A stretch of DNA of 64,000 nucleotides, from contig OW121846.1 in NCBI GenBank assembly GCA_933228895.1, forward strand, positions 8,401,915 to 8,465,914, given 5' to 3'. Made by a program: the position numbers and the translations under genes. The notes beneath the pieces were generated by a model. It did not search any database. It saw nothing but the letters and a program-made list of their open reading frames with translations, and had not been told where the DNA came from. The stretch is from Platycnemis pennipes (Eukaryota > Arthropoda > Insecta > Odonata > Platycnemididae). Within the stretch, counting starts at the first letter, position 1; every line of letters starts with the position of its first letter. Positions 1-10,098 of the stretch are shown one piece after another.

Positions 1-748
1 AGAAAGTTCCTACAGCCAATTTGCAACACATTATTTTATACAACTTATCTATGATACATTTTATCAAGATTTGTTTAAAAAACAATTACTTCAATGCATT
101 CATGTGTAATTTTTAAAACACTACTACAGGATAAACAAAATTTACAGCAAAACGAGTGGCCAATTAGCACAAAAATGCTTCAGACTTAATCAAAATATTC
201 ATAAAACTCAGTTCATTAATTTCTTATTTTCTATTAACACATTAAGACATTTTTCGAGCCTGTTGACAATGCTAAGCTACTTTCAAGTCTCACCCTGCAA
301 GAAAATGATGAGAAAGCACACTGAGGTTGTACTAAGCAGGCTGAAATACCAAGTACCTCTGTAATCTATATACATAGAGAAAACAAGTTATCTCAACATG
401 CTTATTAATGACATGCTTATAAAAGAGTATTAACCGGACTGAATTTTCTGATAACAGCTAAAAAATCCTTTTTAGTATATTTTTGCTATCAAAAACCATA
501 TCCACTTTTAATATTAATTATAACTAACAATTATAACTAACTGTAGGTAGCAATGGTTCAATTAGTTACATGGGCAGGGTACCTTCAAGATTACTTTTGA
601 GTAATATTAATATCATCATCATTTTCATAAGTTATGCATTTAGGCAGTTTGATTCAAATGACAAGGTTGCAAATATCATTTCCTTTTTTTCGAATGAGAA
701 ACTGAGGATTATAAATTATTCAGTCAGGTATTCTAACTCAGATCTGAC
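1..748. other. Intron, nothing recognised
   Basis: A+T-rich sequence downstream of the 749-880 exon in the sense of the gene. I see no further RhoGAP exon, no transposase motif and no clear repeat ends. It should be intron of the p190-type gene. Confidence 0.6.
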
Positions 749-880
749 CTGATATGTCTTCTAATTCAGCCATTATTTCTTGAGTGAGGAGCGGAGGCAA
801 TCTTTTGGAGAAGAAATCCTTCAACGCAGTAGCAACAGCATTCACTGGTATATCAAGATCATGAATATTGAAGGCAGGAT
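749..880 (-). CDS. RhoGAPp190: p190-type RhoGAP, exon in the middle of the RhoGAP domain
   Basis: Seen: on the minus strand a pyrimidine-rich acceptor (TTTTTGCAG) precedes a 132-nt open exon that ends at donor G|GTCAGA. It reads DIPVNAVATALKDFFSK then RLPPLLTQEIMAELEDIS. The NAVA-ALKDFFS-LPPLL pattern is the core helix region of RhoGAP domains, just after the arginine-finger segment. Split-codon phase (two bases at the start, one at the end) fits the exon at 5210-5564. Family knowledge: RhoGAP domains speed GTP hydrolysis by Rho-family GTPases at the membrane and cytoskeleton. Inference: the next exon lies left of the window, so the domain C-terminus and stop codon are not here. Confidence 0.9.
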
Positions 881-1430
881 CTGCAAAAAGACAACAAAGA
901 GTTAGTAAGGTAACTGATTCAAACTTACATGGACTATCTTACTGATTGAAAAAACTTTTAGGATACTCTCAAAGTCAAATTGATTAAAACCAATATTTCC
1001 CCTTCAATGCCCGAGGCTTCTTACACGCAATGATGAGTCCATTTCAGGGTGTCTTTTAAATCAAAATTCCCACAGCGGCATTGAGGAAGAGCAAATAATG
1101 GAATAGTCTCTAAACTAAAATGACAAATAAGAGAATTACTAGGGAGTGCCAAACACTCAAATCCTCTATTTATCGCCACCAGATTTCCTCAGGTGGTATT
1201 AATTGATAATAAAAGCATGTATTCACTCACTCCCACGACCACGTCATTGATTCCAACAAGGAATTCATCTTTTGTGACTTATGCCAAAGGAGTTTTCACT
1301 CTAAGGACATCAGCTAACATTATAAATTGTTGAAGGTACTAAGGGAAAACCATGAACTACTCTGGGAATGAAATCAGTATCAATCTAATATGTCAACGCT
1401 AATTTTCAAATTCAACTGTAGGCACATACA

Positions 1431-1500
1431 CTGGACTCTCCTTAGGACGTTCCTTGATAGCATGTTTTCCTCGTTAGCACGTTCATTTCCTCAGGTCCGC
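1431..1500. repeat. Fragment of a CAGTGGACTCTCGTTA-type terminal repeat
   Basis: The string CACTGGACTCTCCTTAGGAC, followed by TTTTCCTCGTTAGCACGTTC, resembles the element end at 32777 (CAGTGGACTCTCGTTAGCAC). Both look like pogo/Tigger-type ends. No partner end was found. The sequence between 881 and 1430 holds nothing I recognise. Confidence 0.4.
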
Positions 1501-1592
1501 ATCACCGTACAGGTAAAGAATATTGGCTAGCACAGTTTGGTTACCTCTCTAGCACAATCAGAGGAGGACCAAAACACATTTACCCAGGGAAA

Positions 1593-2609
1593 TAATCACC
1601 ATATATGTTCATTAGACAATGGATATCTCACAAAAGGTTTTAATCTCGCATTAAAAAGAGTGCTATAGTCCTCTTCAACCTGTTGGGTTAGCTCCTTAAT
1701 GGTCATTTGTCTGCGGAATTTTTGAAAACCATCCGGAAAAGGTTTACTTTTGTCGTTTGTGACAGCTCTCTTGAGTTTTACACCTTGCTTGGTTCGGTTG
1801 AGCAGCTGATTGTGAATGTTCTTTTTCCCAGTCTCATGAATAAACCTCTTGTAGTGAGGTCTTGGTACCTGGCCACTGGTTCCCTTCTCCTTCAACACGG
1901 TGAGTTTCTCCTTCATGGTAGTTACCCCATTGGCTGGATGAGGACCATGCGTTGCTTCCTCGACAGATGTAGGTTCAGAGGGGATGTCTTCTGACAGTGA
2001 CACCAGGGTTGAGTAGCAGTCAGGGCAGCCACACAATTTAGGAGGTTTGTGTAACAAGCTCAAATGCCTTGGAATAACAAGTACCTTTTCTACTCCATCA
2101 GTTTTGGCATTATCTTCGTGCAGACAAATATCCAGGGTATTGATCGATTCATTAAGGTCATACAGTTCTTGCTTTTGTTTGTGAGCCGCCAACTCTTCGC
2201 CTCCTTCTGGTTCATCTAGAATGTTTACATGACCATCGTCATTGTCTATAAAATTATCATTTGTGAATAACTCATGCTTCCCCTGGTCAGTCGATTTCAG
2301 TTTCATTCCCTTGGTTGATGCTGCATAGGTGTGGGGCCATAGGGGCCATTTTGGTGTGGATGCACCCCCTGCCACACCCCCTCGAGGTGGCTTGCAGAGG
2401 TATGTTGTACATATAGATAGATATAGCATGACTTCCCAGCTCTTGCTCACTGGGGTTATTGGTACATACATCCTTCCAGCCTTCTTTGCAGAAAAGATTA
2501 CCTTACTATTCAGTAAGCCTAGGGCATTGTCATTGTTGAACATGACAACAACACCCTTTTCAGTGAGTTGAGGAACAGAAATAAAGTGGCAATGCAGTCC
2601 AGGTACATA
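1593..2609 (-). pseudogene. 315-codon open frame with a copia-like pre-integrase start
   Basis: Seen: a frame open from about 2609 down to 1596 on the minus strand. Its first part reads YVPGLHCHFISVPQLTEKGV and continues NSKVIFSAKKAGRMYV, the pattern of the GAG-pre-integrase region of copia (Ty1/copia) polyproteins (YVPGL..NLISV..L..KG). After about 60 residues the similarity stops. The remaining roughly 255 residues (acidic DNDDGHVNILDEPEGGEEL, then a CGCPDC pair, then a Lys-rich C-terminal part) are not the integrase core that should follow, and I do not recognise them. No long terminal repeats are seen. It may be a fragment joined to unrelated open sequence, or a fused gene of unknown type. 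Translation from the first Met (2543) may be meaningless. Confidence 0.5.
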
Positions 2610-3249
2610 CCGGTATCGGTATCAATTTAGGTGATTGATTCTTGATACCGATACCAATCCACAAGAATTGGTGGTATCGAGAATCCCTATTTACAACCAA
2701 ATTGAATACATTTTCTGAGGTGAGTTTACATTAAAACTGGTTTATTATGATGTAAATTGAGCTCATCTTATCTTACATTTATCAGTCCTCTACTTTACTT
2801 GCACTAATTTTGGATAATGATATACAGTAAAACCCCTTATTTGCACTTTTCTAGGGACCCCAGAAAAAAAGTGCAAATTGCGGGAAAATCCAAATAGTGG
2901 GAAATAGAGAATTTTTCACTTTTACATACGTACAAGCTTGGGAAATGTCAAAAGTAAAAAGCAGGCTGATAGACTGAAACATAGGAATTGTATTATTTAT
3001 TTCTTTAACTACAGTTCTCTTCATTTACTGTGAATAACATAACATTATATATTTTAAATTAATAAAATAAAAAGTAAACTATTTTTCTCTTTCATTGCCA
3101 TAACATAAAACAAATTAGGACTACGTCATATTGCACCAAATCAAGAAAAAAATGATCAAATGTAAAAAAAGAACTTAATGAAAATGCAATTTTCAGGTTA
3201 TGTGGATCCTACACACAATAATGTATCGATTTGAGAATAGTGTAAGAAG

Positions 3250-3587
3250 TAGGGATGGGTCGGTTCGGTTCTCGGTTCCACCGGTTCTTGAGCTTAGAAC
3301 CGGAACTGAGGCCAAAAATAATCGGTACCGAAATAATTGGCGCGAAAACCAGTTTGAAACCTACTCACACTCCGAAAGTGGAGGCTTCACATTAAAACCG
3401 GGTGAAATAGTGTACTTAGATGCTTCAAAGTCACGAATTATTCGAATTCAGTCTCTGAAAATGATTATTGATTACCTTATCTTACCATTGAGCAATGCAA
3501 TGTAAGTGGTAAATTAAGAACCGGAACCGAGAACCGGAGTTAAGAACCGAACCGGAACCGAAAAAAAGTGGAACCGACCCATCCCTA
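3250..3587. mobile_element. 338-bp hAT-type MITE
   Basis: Both ends read TAGGGATGGGTCGGTTC inward (17 bp identical), followed by further GGTTC/CGGTTCC repeats. Flanking 8-bp target copies are GTAAGAAG (3242-3249) and GAAAGAAG (3588-3595), 7 of 8 matching. TAGGG ends with an 8-bp duplication are typical of hAT elements. It has no transposase. It interrupts the 3' stretch of the Tigger remnant. A decayed relative of one end may lie at about 21865-21907 (GGAACCATCCCATCCCC). Confidence 0.9.
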
Positions 3588-3707
3588 GAAAGAAGATATT
3601 GTAAATATAAGCAAGAATTACGATGGCAGTGTCATTTCAGTGTTGCTTGCTATCAGGAATCATTGAAACAATCTAATGATTATGACTTTTTTGCTTTGTA
3701 ATATATA

Positions 3708-4180
3708 TTACTTAGCAAAAGAGTCGGATATTTTCAACTGCTTTGGCTTCCTTTGTGTATTGATATCATGCACTTTATTTTCAATTTTTTGCAGTTCATC
3801 AAGCATTTATTCACTGCAGTTTCCACCTAACAAGTAAATCCTTAGTGTGTGAACAGCACATACTGTGTCTTGGTATGAAGGTAAAGGAGTCTCTTCATCC
3901 TCTGTGTCCTCCTCATTTGCATCTTCCTCCAGGTGTTATCCAAAATGTCATCTACACTCTCTACGGCAGTTGTCACAACACAAGAATCTAATTTGACAAA
4001 CTACGAGAAAGCATAATTTGTCTCAAGAAGATTCCAGTCATTGTCTATAGTATCATCATCACAAGTAAATTCAACTGGAATTTATTCACCAATATCAACA
4101 TGAAATCCTGCTCTTCTAAAGCAGTTATATATTGTAGAGTCCTTAACCTGTTTACAGGCCCATGAAATGTAGTGAAAGGC
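3708..4180 (-). pseudogene. Tigger transposase C-terminus, decayed
   Basis: Seen on the minus strand: KQVKDSTIYNCFRRAGFHVD, then SCVVTTAVESVDDIL, an acidic run, and a C-terminal PKQLKISDSFAK before TAA. This is the familiar end of Tigger/pogo-type transposases (W..V...TI.NCFRKAGF, then an acidic tail and a final K..KI.DFF-like motif). At least three in-frame stops and one frameshift break it, and the DDE core is absent. It cannot encode an active enzyme. The order of motifs makes the family call safer than any one motif. Confidence 0.8.
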
Positions 4181-4559
4181 AACCAGTACACTCAATTTGA
4201 TTGTCTTTATGTCCCTAACACAATTGCAGAGATATCAATTTCTGTACATATCTTTTAGGATATTTTTTGGATTGCTGGGTAGGAGAGAAAGGCAAGAAAT
4301 GTATACTATGATACGACCTAAATATGTATGGGCGTATGAACGTTTTTTACCATTGATTATGCATGCACCCAAAACAAAATATCATATAGAATTAATGTGA
4401 CAAACTAAGTGATCGTATGAACCAAGCAAACTCATTTTCTCTGATTTTATTGACTGCTTGCAATGGAAGAAGGGTAGGGTAATGTTTAGTTACAAAGAAG
4501 ATATCCTTCCTCGATGACTACATCGAAACGCTCAACAAGGACGGTAAATGAAACCTTTT

Positions 4560-5090
4560 ATCACTGTCTCCACTCCACATGGTATTTGTTTAATTCTGAT
4601 AATTTTATTTGTCTTCTATTTATGCCAGGGGCAAAATAATATTTCGAGAAAACATACAATTTGCTTCCTTTTGCAATTAATGACACTATCTCTTCAAAAT
4701 TGATGGATTTATGCCTGAACATGATAGAACTTGGGATTGTAAAAAGGACCTTGATCAATCACCTCCATTTGCATGAAGCATGAACACCCAGAATCGGAAT
4801 GGGTTATTTTCCACATCCATTAAGGCAAGTTAAGAATGTTTGAACAATGAATTTTTCATTGATAGATGAATGTGCACAGGTATATGAATCTTGTATACAG
4901 TCCTTTCGATCTCCAAGTAAAATGTTTTTATCAAAAATTTACCATACATAAGCTGTGACTTGCAACTTGGCAATTAATAATGTAATAAATAATCCTAAAT
5001 AGGAAATAAAAAAAATGGAATAGTATAACATATCGCCCATGATGCCCTCATTAGGATGCCTACTATCTGTTGCAAAATTCCCATCACCTG
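4560..5090 (-). repeat. Copy of a module also found inside the 22-25 kb hAT
   Basis: Read on the minus strand, this segment aligns with 24060-24545 on the plus strand over about 480 bp. Shared stretches include ATTCATATACCTG, ACATTCATCT, GGGTGTTCATGC, AAGTTCTATCAT and TTTTGAAGAGAT, in the same order and spacing. A short open frame here (4561-4758, minus) has INFEEIVSLIAKGSKLYVFS against IDFEEMVSIIGRGRKVYV in the other copy, so part of the module may once have been coding. Product unknown. It begins about 120 bp into the intron after the 5210-5564 exon. Confidence 0.7.
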
Positions 5091-5209
5091 CGAGTTTGAA
5101 GACCAAAGTTGGAGAAAAACACACTGTATGTAATATTGATCCATTTAAAATTAGAAAGATTATTTCAGGACCAACACTGCAAAAGGCTTCAGGACAATGC
5201 ATGTCATAC

Positions 5210-5564
5210 CTTCATCAAACTTCTGGAATAGCAGCTCAACATGGGCCCTGTTGCCGGGGACACGGTAGATGCCCTCCGAGTCAAGCCCCTCCTCTTCAAT
5301 GAAGCGCACACACTTCTCCAACAGCAGAGGAATGGCATTCTCCTCCGACTGCACAAAGTCCTCGAGGGACAGTGGTGGTGCCATGACAGCTGCCCCACTT
5401 TTGGCTTTCCCCTGCTTCTGTTTTGCCTTCTTTTCACGCTCAATCCTTTTCGTCTTCTCTTCCTTGAGCCTCCGCTTTTCCTGCTTCTCATCCTCCTTTG
5501 CTTTTTGCTTCTCTTTTCTGCGGGTACTCTTGTCTCCCTCCTTCACTTTTGGGACAACACCAAA
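5210..5564 (-). CDS. RhoGAPp190: p190-type RhoGAP, exon with the arginine finger
   Basis: Seen: acceptor TTCTCTTTGGCCAG, then 355 nt open, then donor AAG|GTATGA. The peptide starts FGVVPKVKEG, continues with about 45 residues very rich in Lys and Glu (probably charged helix or coiled coil), then SLEDFVQSEENAIPLLLEKC and RFIEEEGLDSEGIYRVPGN. In the RhoGAP family the Arg of GIYRVxGN is the catalytic arginine finger inserted into the GTPase active site. The exon ends one base into a codon and joins in phase to 749-880. Odd: the charged stretch separates the usual FGV start of the domain from the PLSLEDF segment, longer than in the vertebrate proteins I know. A basic stretch here could bind membrane or aid nuclear import (inference). 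Confidence 0.93.
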
Positions 5565-6879
5565 CTGGCCAAAGAGAACACACCACACAATTAGCCTAAA
5601 CAGTTTTTGTCTAAAATCAAAATTTCAAACTAACACATTCCTGCCAAAACAAGTGAAAACATGCATAATTTACTTCAACATAGTAGCAATAGTAACTAAG
5701 GAAATAATTTGCCTTTGATTTCTACTATCTCAAGAGAATGCTTTGCCATATTCCCAGTCAATCACAGCCAATATTCATTTCAAAGTTTTATATAAGACCA
5801 AACTTTGTGGGGAAACACCTCCCACTGTTTAACAGACAGGCTTCAAGAGCATAAAATAAGATTTGGAAGATGAAAGGGAATGTTCCAATAGGGACATGGA
5901 ATGTTTGGGTACATAGGGCATGGAAGGAGGGAAACACTGAGGAGCAAAGGAACATGGTGGTGAGACCTAGACAAGATAGGTTTAAATATATGAAGCAGGA
6001 GGAGAGTGTAGAGGATTATTGGAGTCATAAAATAAATAATATACAACAGGAGTAAGAAGTTCAAGGAGGATCCAGCCCTGGTAATGAATGTGACGTAAGT
6101 GACGTCATCAAATTGTTGAAACTTCAGTTCTTTCACTTGGACAACACTGTATTTCACCAATAATCACTTATCGCGAACCTTGAAGGAATGGGGATCAAAA
6201 GTGTGGTGAGCATACACATGGTAACGTCAAACGCAAACAATGCAGGTGATAAACACCAAGTGTAGTGGGCAGAAAGTTACATACATCATAATGAAATGAT
6301 GAATGTAATTGTCATGTAATGGCAACAGTAATTGTCATGAATTATGACGTGCTTTACTCCCAATGTGGTTTGATTACACAGGTGCACTGCTTTGAACATT
6401 ACTCCTAATCTTTGAGCCAGTGTATAGATTTATGATGGAGTGTGATTCCCAGGTTTGCTCTGATCCAGATATTTGAAACCGTGTCTTACCAAAAATAGAG
6501 ATTGTGTCTTGTAAAATTGGGTACATTTCTATAACTGCATCTTAACAAAATCGTATCTTGAGAAACCACACTATGTGAAGTTTTACTGCAATTAAATTTT
6601 TTTTTAAACTAAGCAATGAATTTCTGCTACCATTTTCAGAAGTGGTTGGTATATTTAAATAGTTTTCTTGAATGACGCAAAGCTTCCCATGTTACTTGAA
6701 CCAAATTAGTATTAAAATACAGTAATGTCATGCTGCATCCACATAATACTAACGATTTTAAATTATTATTATTATTGTTGATTTTTAAAAAATTATCATC
6801 TTACAATGATTTTTCTCTCAGCTATTATTATTATTAATTTCAATCACGTGATTTTTCTCTGAGCTCTACATAACGTTGT
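5565..6879. other. Intron; one possible Tigger-like end
   Basis: Between the 5210-5564 exon and the SINE I see no exon. At about 6590, read on the minus strand, CAGTAAAACTTCACATAGTG resembles a Tigger-type terminal repeat, but it lacks a clear TA flank and a partner. The rest, including A+T-rich ATT-repeat sequence at about 6760-6840, is unassigned. Confidence 0.45.
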
Positions 6880-7057
6880 CCGCCCCAGTGGCGGCGTGGT
6901 TAAGTCCTAGCCTACTAACCTGAGGGTCACAGGTCCGAGTCCCGCCTGAGTGGGTTTTTTTCATGGATGCATGTGCTCTCGTCTGTTTTTAAATTGTTAA
7001 TATCCTGGTGTAAAGGCCACATGTGCTGTTTTGGTGGTAGTGTAAAATAAATATAAA
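6880..7057 (+). mobile_element. tRNA-derived SINE
   Basis: The head resembles a tRNA gene: CCAGTGGCGGCGTGGTTAAG covers the A-box region, and about 40 bases later GGTCCGAGTCCCGCC is a B-box (GGTTCGANTCC-type). A T-run follows, then an unrelated body and the A-rich tail AAATAAATATAAAACG. Internal pol III promoter plus unrelated body and A-rich tail is the SINE layout. No cloverleaf with a sensible acceptor stem can be drawn, so I do not call a tRNA gene. Confidence 0.75.
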
Positions 7058-7183
7058 ACGAACTATGGCTTTTAAGAGTTAAATTTATAGCCAAGGCCAG
7101 CCGCTAAGCTAACTAAGCATGTAATATTTCTAAGTATCGCTCACTAGTTATTACATTAGCAGAGGCAATTTAATTTAATTTAC

Positions 7184-7296
7184 AACATCCACTGGAATAC
7201 AGACCATGGGTGAGTTCACATCCCTCGGTGAGGAAACATCAAGGCTGGATTCATCATCGTGGACAACACCATAGGATGCATCCATTTTCAATTTAG
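7184..7296 (-). CDS. RhoGAPp190: p190-type RhoGAP, small linker exon
   Basis: Seen: acceptor ATTTTCTTTTAG, then an open stretch beginning KLKMDASYGVVHDDESSLDV and continuing SSPRDVNSPMVCIPVDV. It starts with two bases that complete the Ser codon left open by the exon at 8772-9041. It is 113 nt if the donor is GTT|GTAAAT, which leaves phase 0, as the next exon (5210-5564) needs. The donor is weak and translation past it stops at once (TAA), so the left border is provisional. The sequence is acidic and Ser-rich, typical of the disordered tail before the RhoGAP domain. No catalytic residues are expected here. Confidence 0.7.
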
Positions 7297-7439
7297 CTAA
7301 AAGAAAATAACAACACACCTATGAATAATGGAAAAAATCTAGCAATATCATGGAAATAATGCATACAAGCATTTAACAGACCATAACATTTGATTAACAA
7401 TAACATCTTTATTAGGTGAAATTTACATGGGGCCACCTA

Positions 7440-8415
7440 AAATCACCCACTCAAAATTTGAAGGCAGGAAATGCCATCAGCTTTGGTGCCTTGCTTTTGC
7501 AAGAATCAGAAGTCCCTTTGCAGTAAAGACAGGGAATATTGCTGTGTGCCTGAGAGTAAAATGGATTAAGCTTCCAGTTAAATCCAGTCCCCTTCCAGGA
7601 ATTGAATGAGACATGCCTGCAGACAATGGGTATAACGAGTAAAATAATGAAATTATCATTGTATCTTTCATCAGGCTGTGTGTTCTTCTTATGATGGTAC
7701 TTCTTTTGCACAATGTACAAGAGTTTGTGGGTGTTAGATTTAATTAAGTATATTCCTGGCAATCGACACGGCGGGATTTTATCCTTGGGATTACCAATTA
7801 CGTTTTCAAGTACCTTTTGGTAGGTAAAAGCCACAGTTGTGTCAACTCATCAAAATATCTTCCACATATCTTTTGCTGGTCGTGGGTAGTAGGGGAGGGC
7901 TATGTCTTCTGCCTTTGCAGGGTTATTGGGTGGAGTTAAGGTCATGTGCATGGAGTTAAATTTCTTTTATTTCTTATCATTTTGTCACTGATCCCTGGAT
8001 TATAACCATTGTTGCTAGCTATTTTTTTCATGTGCTTAAGCTCGTTGGTGTAGCATTGTGTGTTGAGGGGTACCACGAGTACCCTGCTTACCAAAAATTT
8101 AAAGGTGGCCATTTTCTGTTAATGTTGCAAGTCAGATTTAATGTGATTGATGGTATATGAATTTTTTCTAAAGATGTTGAACTCAAAGTTACTTAGCTTT
8201 CTTTATGACGTGGAAGCCTAAAAATAGGAGTAAGTTATTTTGTTCTATTTTGCACATGAAATTAATTGAGATATGTGCATTTTTCAGTATTCCAATGAAA
8301 CAGTTTGTCAGATTTATTAGATCAAATATAGAAATGACATCATAGACGTACCTAATATCTAACCTTGGGAAGCAACTGAAAGCCGAAAATATGCAGTATC
8401 CATACATAATTTTGT
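7440..8415 (-). pseudogene. Penelope-like retroelement: RT end and GIY-YIG endonuclease region
   Basis: Seen on the minus strand, in order: RYVYDVISIFD (where Penelope-like RTs have RYVDD), then HISINFMCKIEQNNLLLFLGFHVIKK, matching the .PSI.FT.E.E....LPFLD..V. motif. Next, with stops, come a FNI-RK motif, ATFKFLVSRVLVVPL, and NGYNPGISDKMI (RT thumb). Last is VLENVIGNPKDKIPPCRLPG followed by IYLIKSNTHKLLYIV, which corresponds to a GIY-YIG endonuclease (GIYLI...LLYI). Penelope-like elements carry RT followed by GIY-YIG. The Asp to Tyr change in the RT box, stops and frameshifts make it dead. It lies in the intron between 7296 and 8772, in the same orientation as the gene. Confidence 0.8.
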
Positions 8416-8771
8416 GAGTGAAATATATTTCTCAATCTCTGTGAGTTGTTTTGAACGTAGCCAGTGGGATATGCTCTCTAGGGCAGTTTGGATAAGGACA
8501 CAGCTCTAGGTTGAAAGAAACTAACACTTTGTGAGGAAGAATATTTTAAGTGCCTTATGTTTCCAATGAAGTTTATGTTTTTTTTGGACACTGTTACAAA
8601 ACTTCAACACAAGGAAACCCCACCAGCCTTGGTACACTATGATTCATCACCATTTCCCATCGCCAAGGTTCATATCCCAGGGAAAGTCAACAGTCAATGC
8701 ATGCTCTCACTCTTAAGATAAAACGCACCTGACTTCAGGTGGTAAAGCAAAATGTGAAGGTGAGAACTTAC

Positions 8772-9041
8772 ATGAAGGTGAGAAGAGGTCATTGTCAGAA
8801 GTAATCTGTGATGTGAGCTGTTGCTGGAGGGCTGAAGGGTGATGTGGGGGGCCACGGAGATCAGGAGGTATTGGTATTAATGGTGGCCCTACAGGGACAA
8901 CAGGTCCCCGCCCAACACCCATACCAGACTTCTTTTTCAACCTAAAGGAACGTTTGTGAGGTTTGTATCGAGGCCGCGTGGCAGAGCTGGAAACATCAAG
9001 GTCACTACCATCACTCTCATCTGACGGGGTTTCACTGTGGA
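8772..9041 (-). CDS. RhoGAPp190: p190-type RhoGAP, acidic and proline-rich exon
   Basis: Seen: acceptor ATTTCTCCTTTTCAG, 270 nt open, consensus donor T|GTAAGTTCT. The peptide has an acidic Ser cluster (SETPSDESDGSDLDVSSS), a basic patch (RPRYKPHKRSFRLKKK) and a Pro/Gly-rich run (GPPLIPIPPDLRGPP) before a Gln-rich end. This is low-complexity linker between the FF-domain part and the RhoGAP domain in p190 proteins; such regions carry phosphorylation and docking sites (family knowledge). Starting and ending phases match the exons at 58520-58768 and 7184-7296. Assignment rests on chain phase, strand and the downstream RhoGAP exons, because this tail is poorly conserved. Confidence 0.8.
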
Positions 9042-9446
9042 CTGAAAAGGAGAAATAAGTTTCTGACTTTGCTCAAGATAGAGTGCATCATATGCAGCAC
9101 ATATCCTGCAACCTCCTGTGCTCATCAAATCAAAGTAATGATCACAAAACTACCTTCAGCCTAGCCTTAAATTTATACTGGCAGATACTCAACAACACCA
9201 TCTTCTCTGGTATACAGTAATTTTATCTTACACAATTAAAAGTAAAAAAATGGCTGGGTGAGCATTAAGCATCACCTTACTTTGTGCTGACATGGCTGCT
9301 ACTTCCAAAAAGATAAAGTTCAAACAATTATGATATTGAGTTGTTTAACTAAAATTCATTAAGCCTTATCATAAGGCTCTTCAGCTCCAAAAGATGCACC
9401 AAAAGATGATAAAACTGCAGGAAATGCTAAATTAACTCATATGAAT

Positions 9447-9929
9447 CAGGGTTCATACCAACTTGCCATTTTCAATTTCCCTGACTTTTCCCTGATTTCC
9501 AGTCCCAATTTTTGAAATTTCCCCGACTTTATATCAATGGTAATGCAGTCATACGTAGGAATTTTGCGGAAAAAAGGAGCAAGGTATATTGTGAAATAAA
9601 ATTCATCTATTCCAGGAAAGTAACATATTCAAGTCAAATTCCAAAAACAAAACAGCAGACGACCAGACCAAGCAGTCAGATCCCCAGCTCGAGCAAGCTG
9701 CCAAGTTGGCGCTACCCCGTGCCACACAGCCACAACGGCATCAAAATGTGCACCTCGCCACTCGAGCGCAGCAATGCTCCATGCATTCAACACCAATTTT
9801 CATATTTTTTCTGCATCTCTAGAGTTTTACCCTGACCAGAATCTAATTTCCCTGACATTTCCATGACTTCAAGTCCCGATTTTTAATTCCCTGACATTTC
9901 CATGACTTCCCTGACTGGTATGAACCCTG
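9447..9929. mobile_element. CAGGGTTCATACCA element (483 bp)
   Basis: Inverted ends CAGGGTTCATACCA (9447) and TGGTATGAACCCTG (to 9929), 14 bp identical. Inside both ends are runs of TTTCCCTGACTTTTCCCTGA-like sequence in inverted arrangement. CAGGG ends suggest hAT, but the 8 bases on each side (ATATGAAT and AGAATGCG) do not match. The inner 9460-9640 part is repeated at 50840-50965 and 52523-52600, where another element interrupts it. No transposase motif is seen in this copy. Confidence 0.75.
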
Positions 9930-10098
9930 AGAATGCGAAGTTTACAAAATTGGATATCCTAATAGTACATAAATGAGTGACAAGCATTTCAAGAGGAACA
10001 CGAGATGAATTTAAAAGGATGTTCTACCACAACACACCAGCCATGACAACCACTTAATGCAATATTTAAGATGCAATTATTGCAAACCCACAACTGTA

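Larger units (their letters stand above)
2825..4180 (-). mobile_element. Tigger (pogo-type) remnant, 3' part
   Basis: The left end is TA followed by CAGTAAAACCCC, a pogo/Tigger-type terminal repeat with TA target. The C-terminal coding part lies at 3708-4180 on the minus strand. A 338-bp hAT MITE (3250-3587) sits in the stretch between coding part and end. The 5' half of the element is missing to the right of about 4180, and no matching right terminal repeat was found. Confidence 0.7.

Noticed and set aside
3200..3505. 101-codon plus-strand frame
   Set aside because: It runs across the end of a hAT MITE (terminal repeat at 3250); repeat-derived, not a gene.
5269..5718. 149-codon plus-strand frame and two other overlapping frames
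   Set aside because: Antisense shadows of the Lys/Glu-rich RhoGAP exon (poly-Ser/Phe composition from AAG/GAG repeats read backwards).
6478..6592. Tigger-like end CAGTAAAACTTCACATAGTG (minus) as partner of the 2825 end
   Set aside because: Only the first nine bases agree with CAGTAAAACCCC, there is no clear TA flank, and RhoGAP exon 5210-5564 lies between, so it cannot be one element.
6882..6955. Possible tRNA gene with A and B boxes
   Set aside because: Boxes are present but arms do not pair into a cloverleaf, and an unrelated body with A-rich tail follows; a tRNA-derived SINE explains it better.
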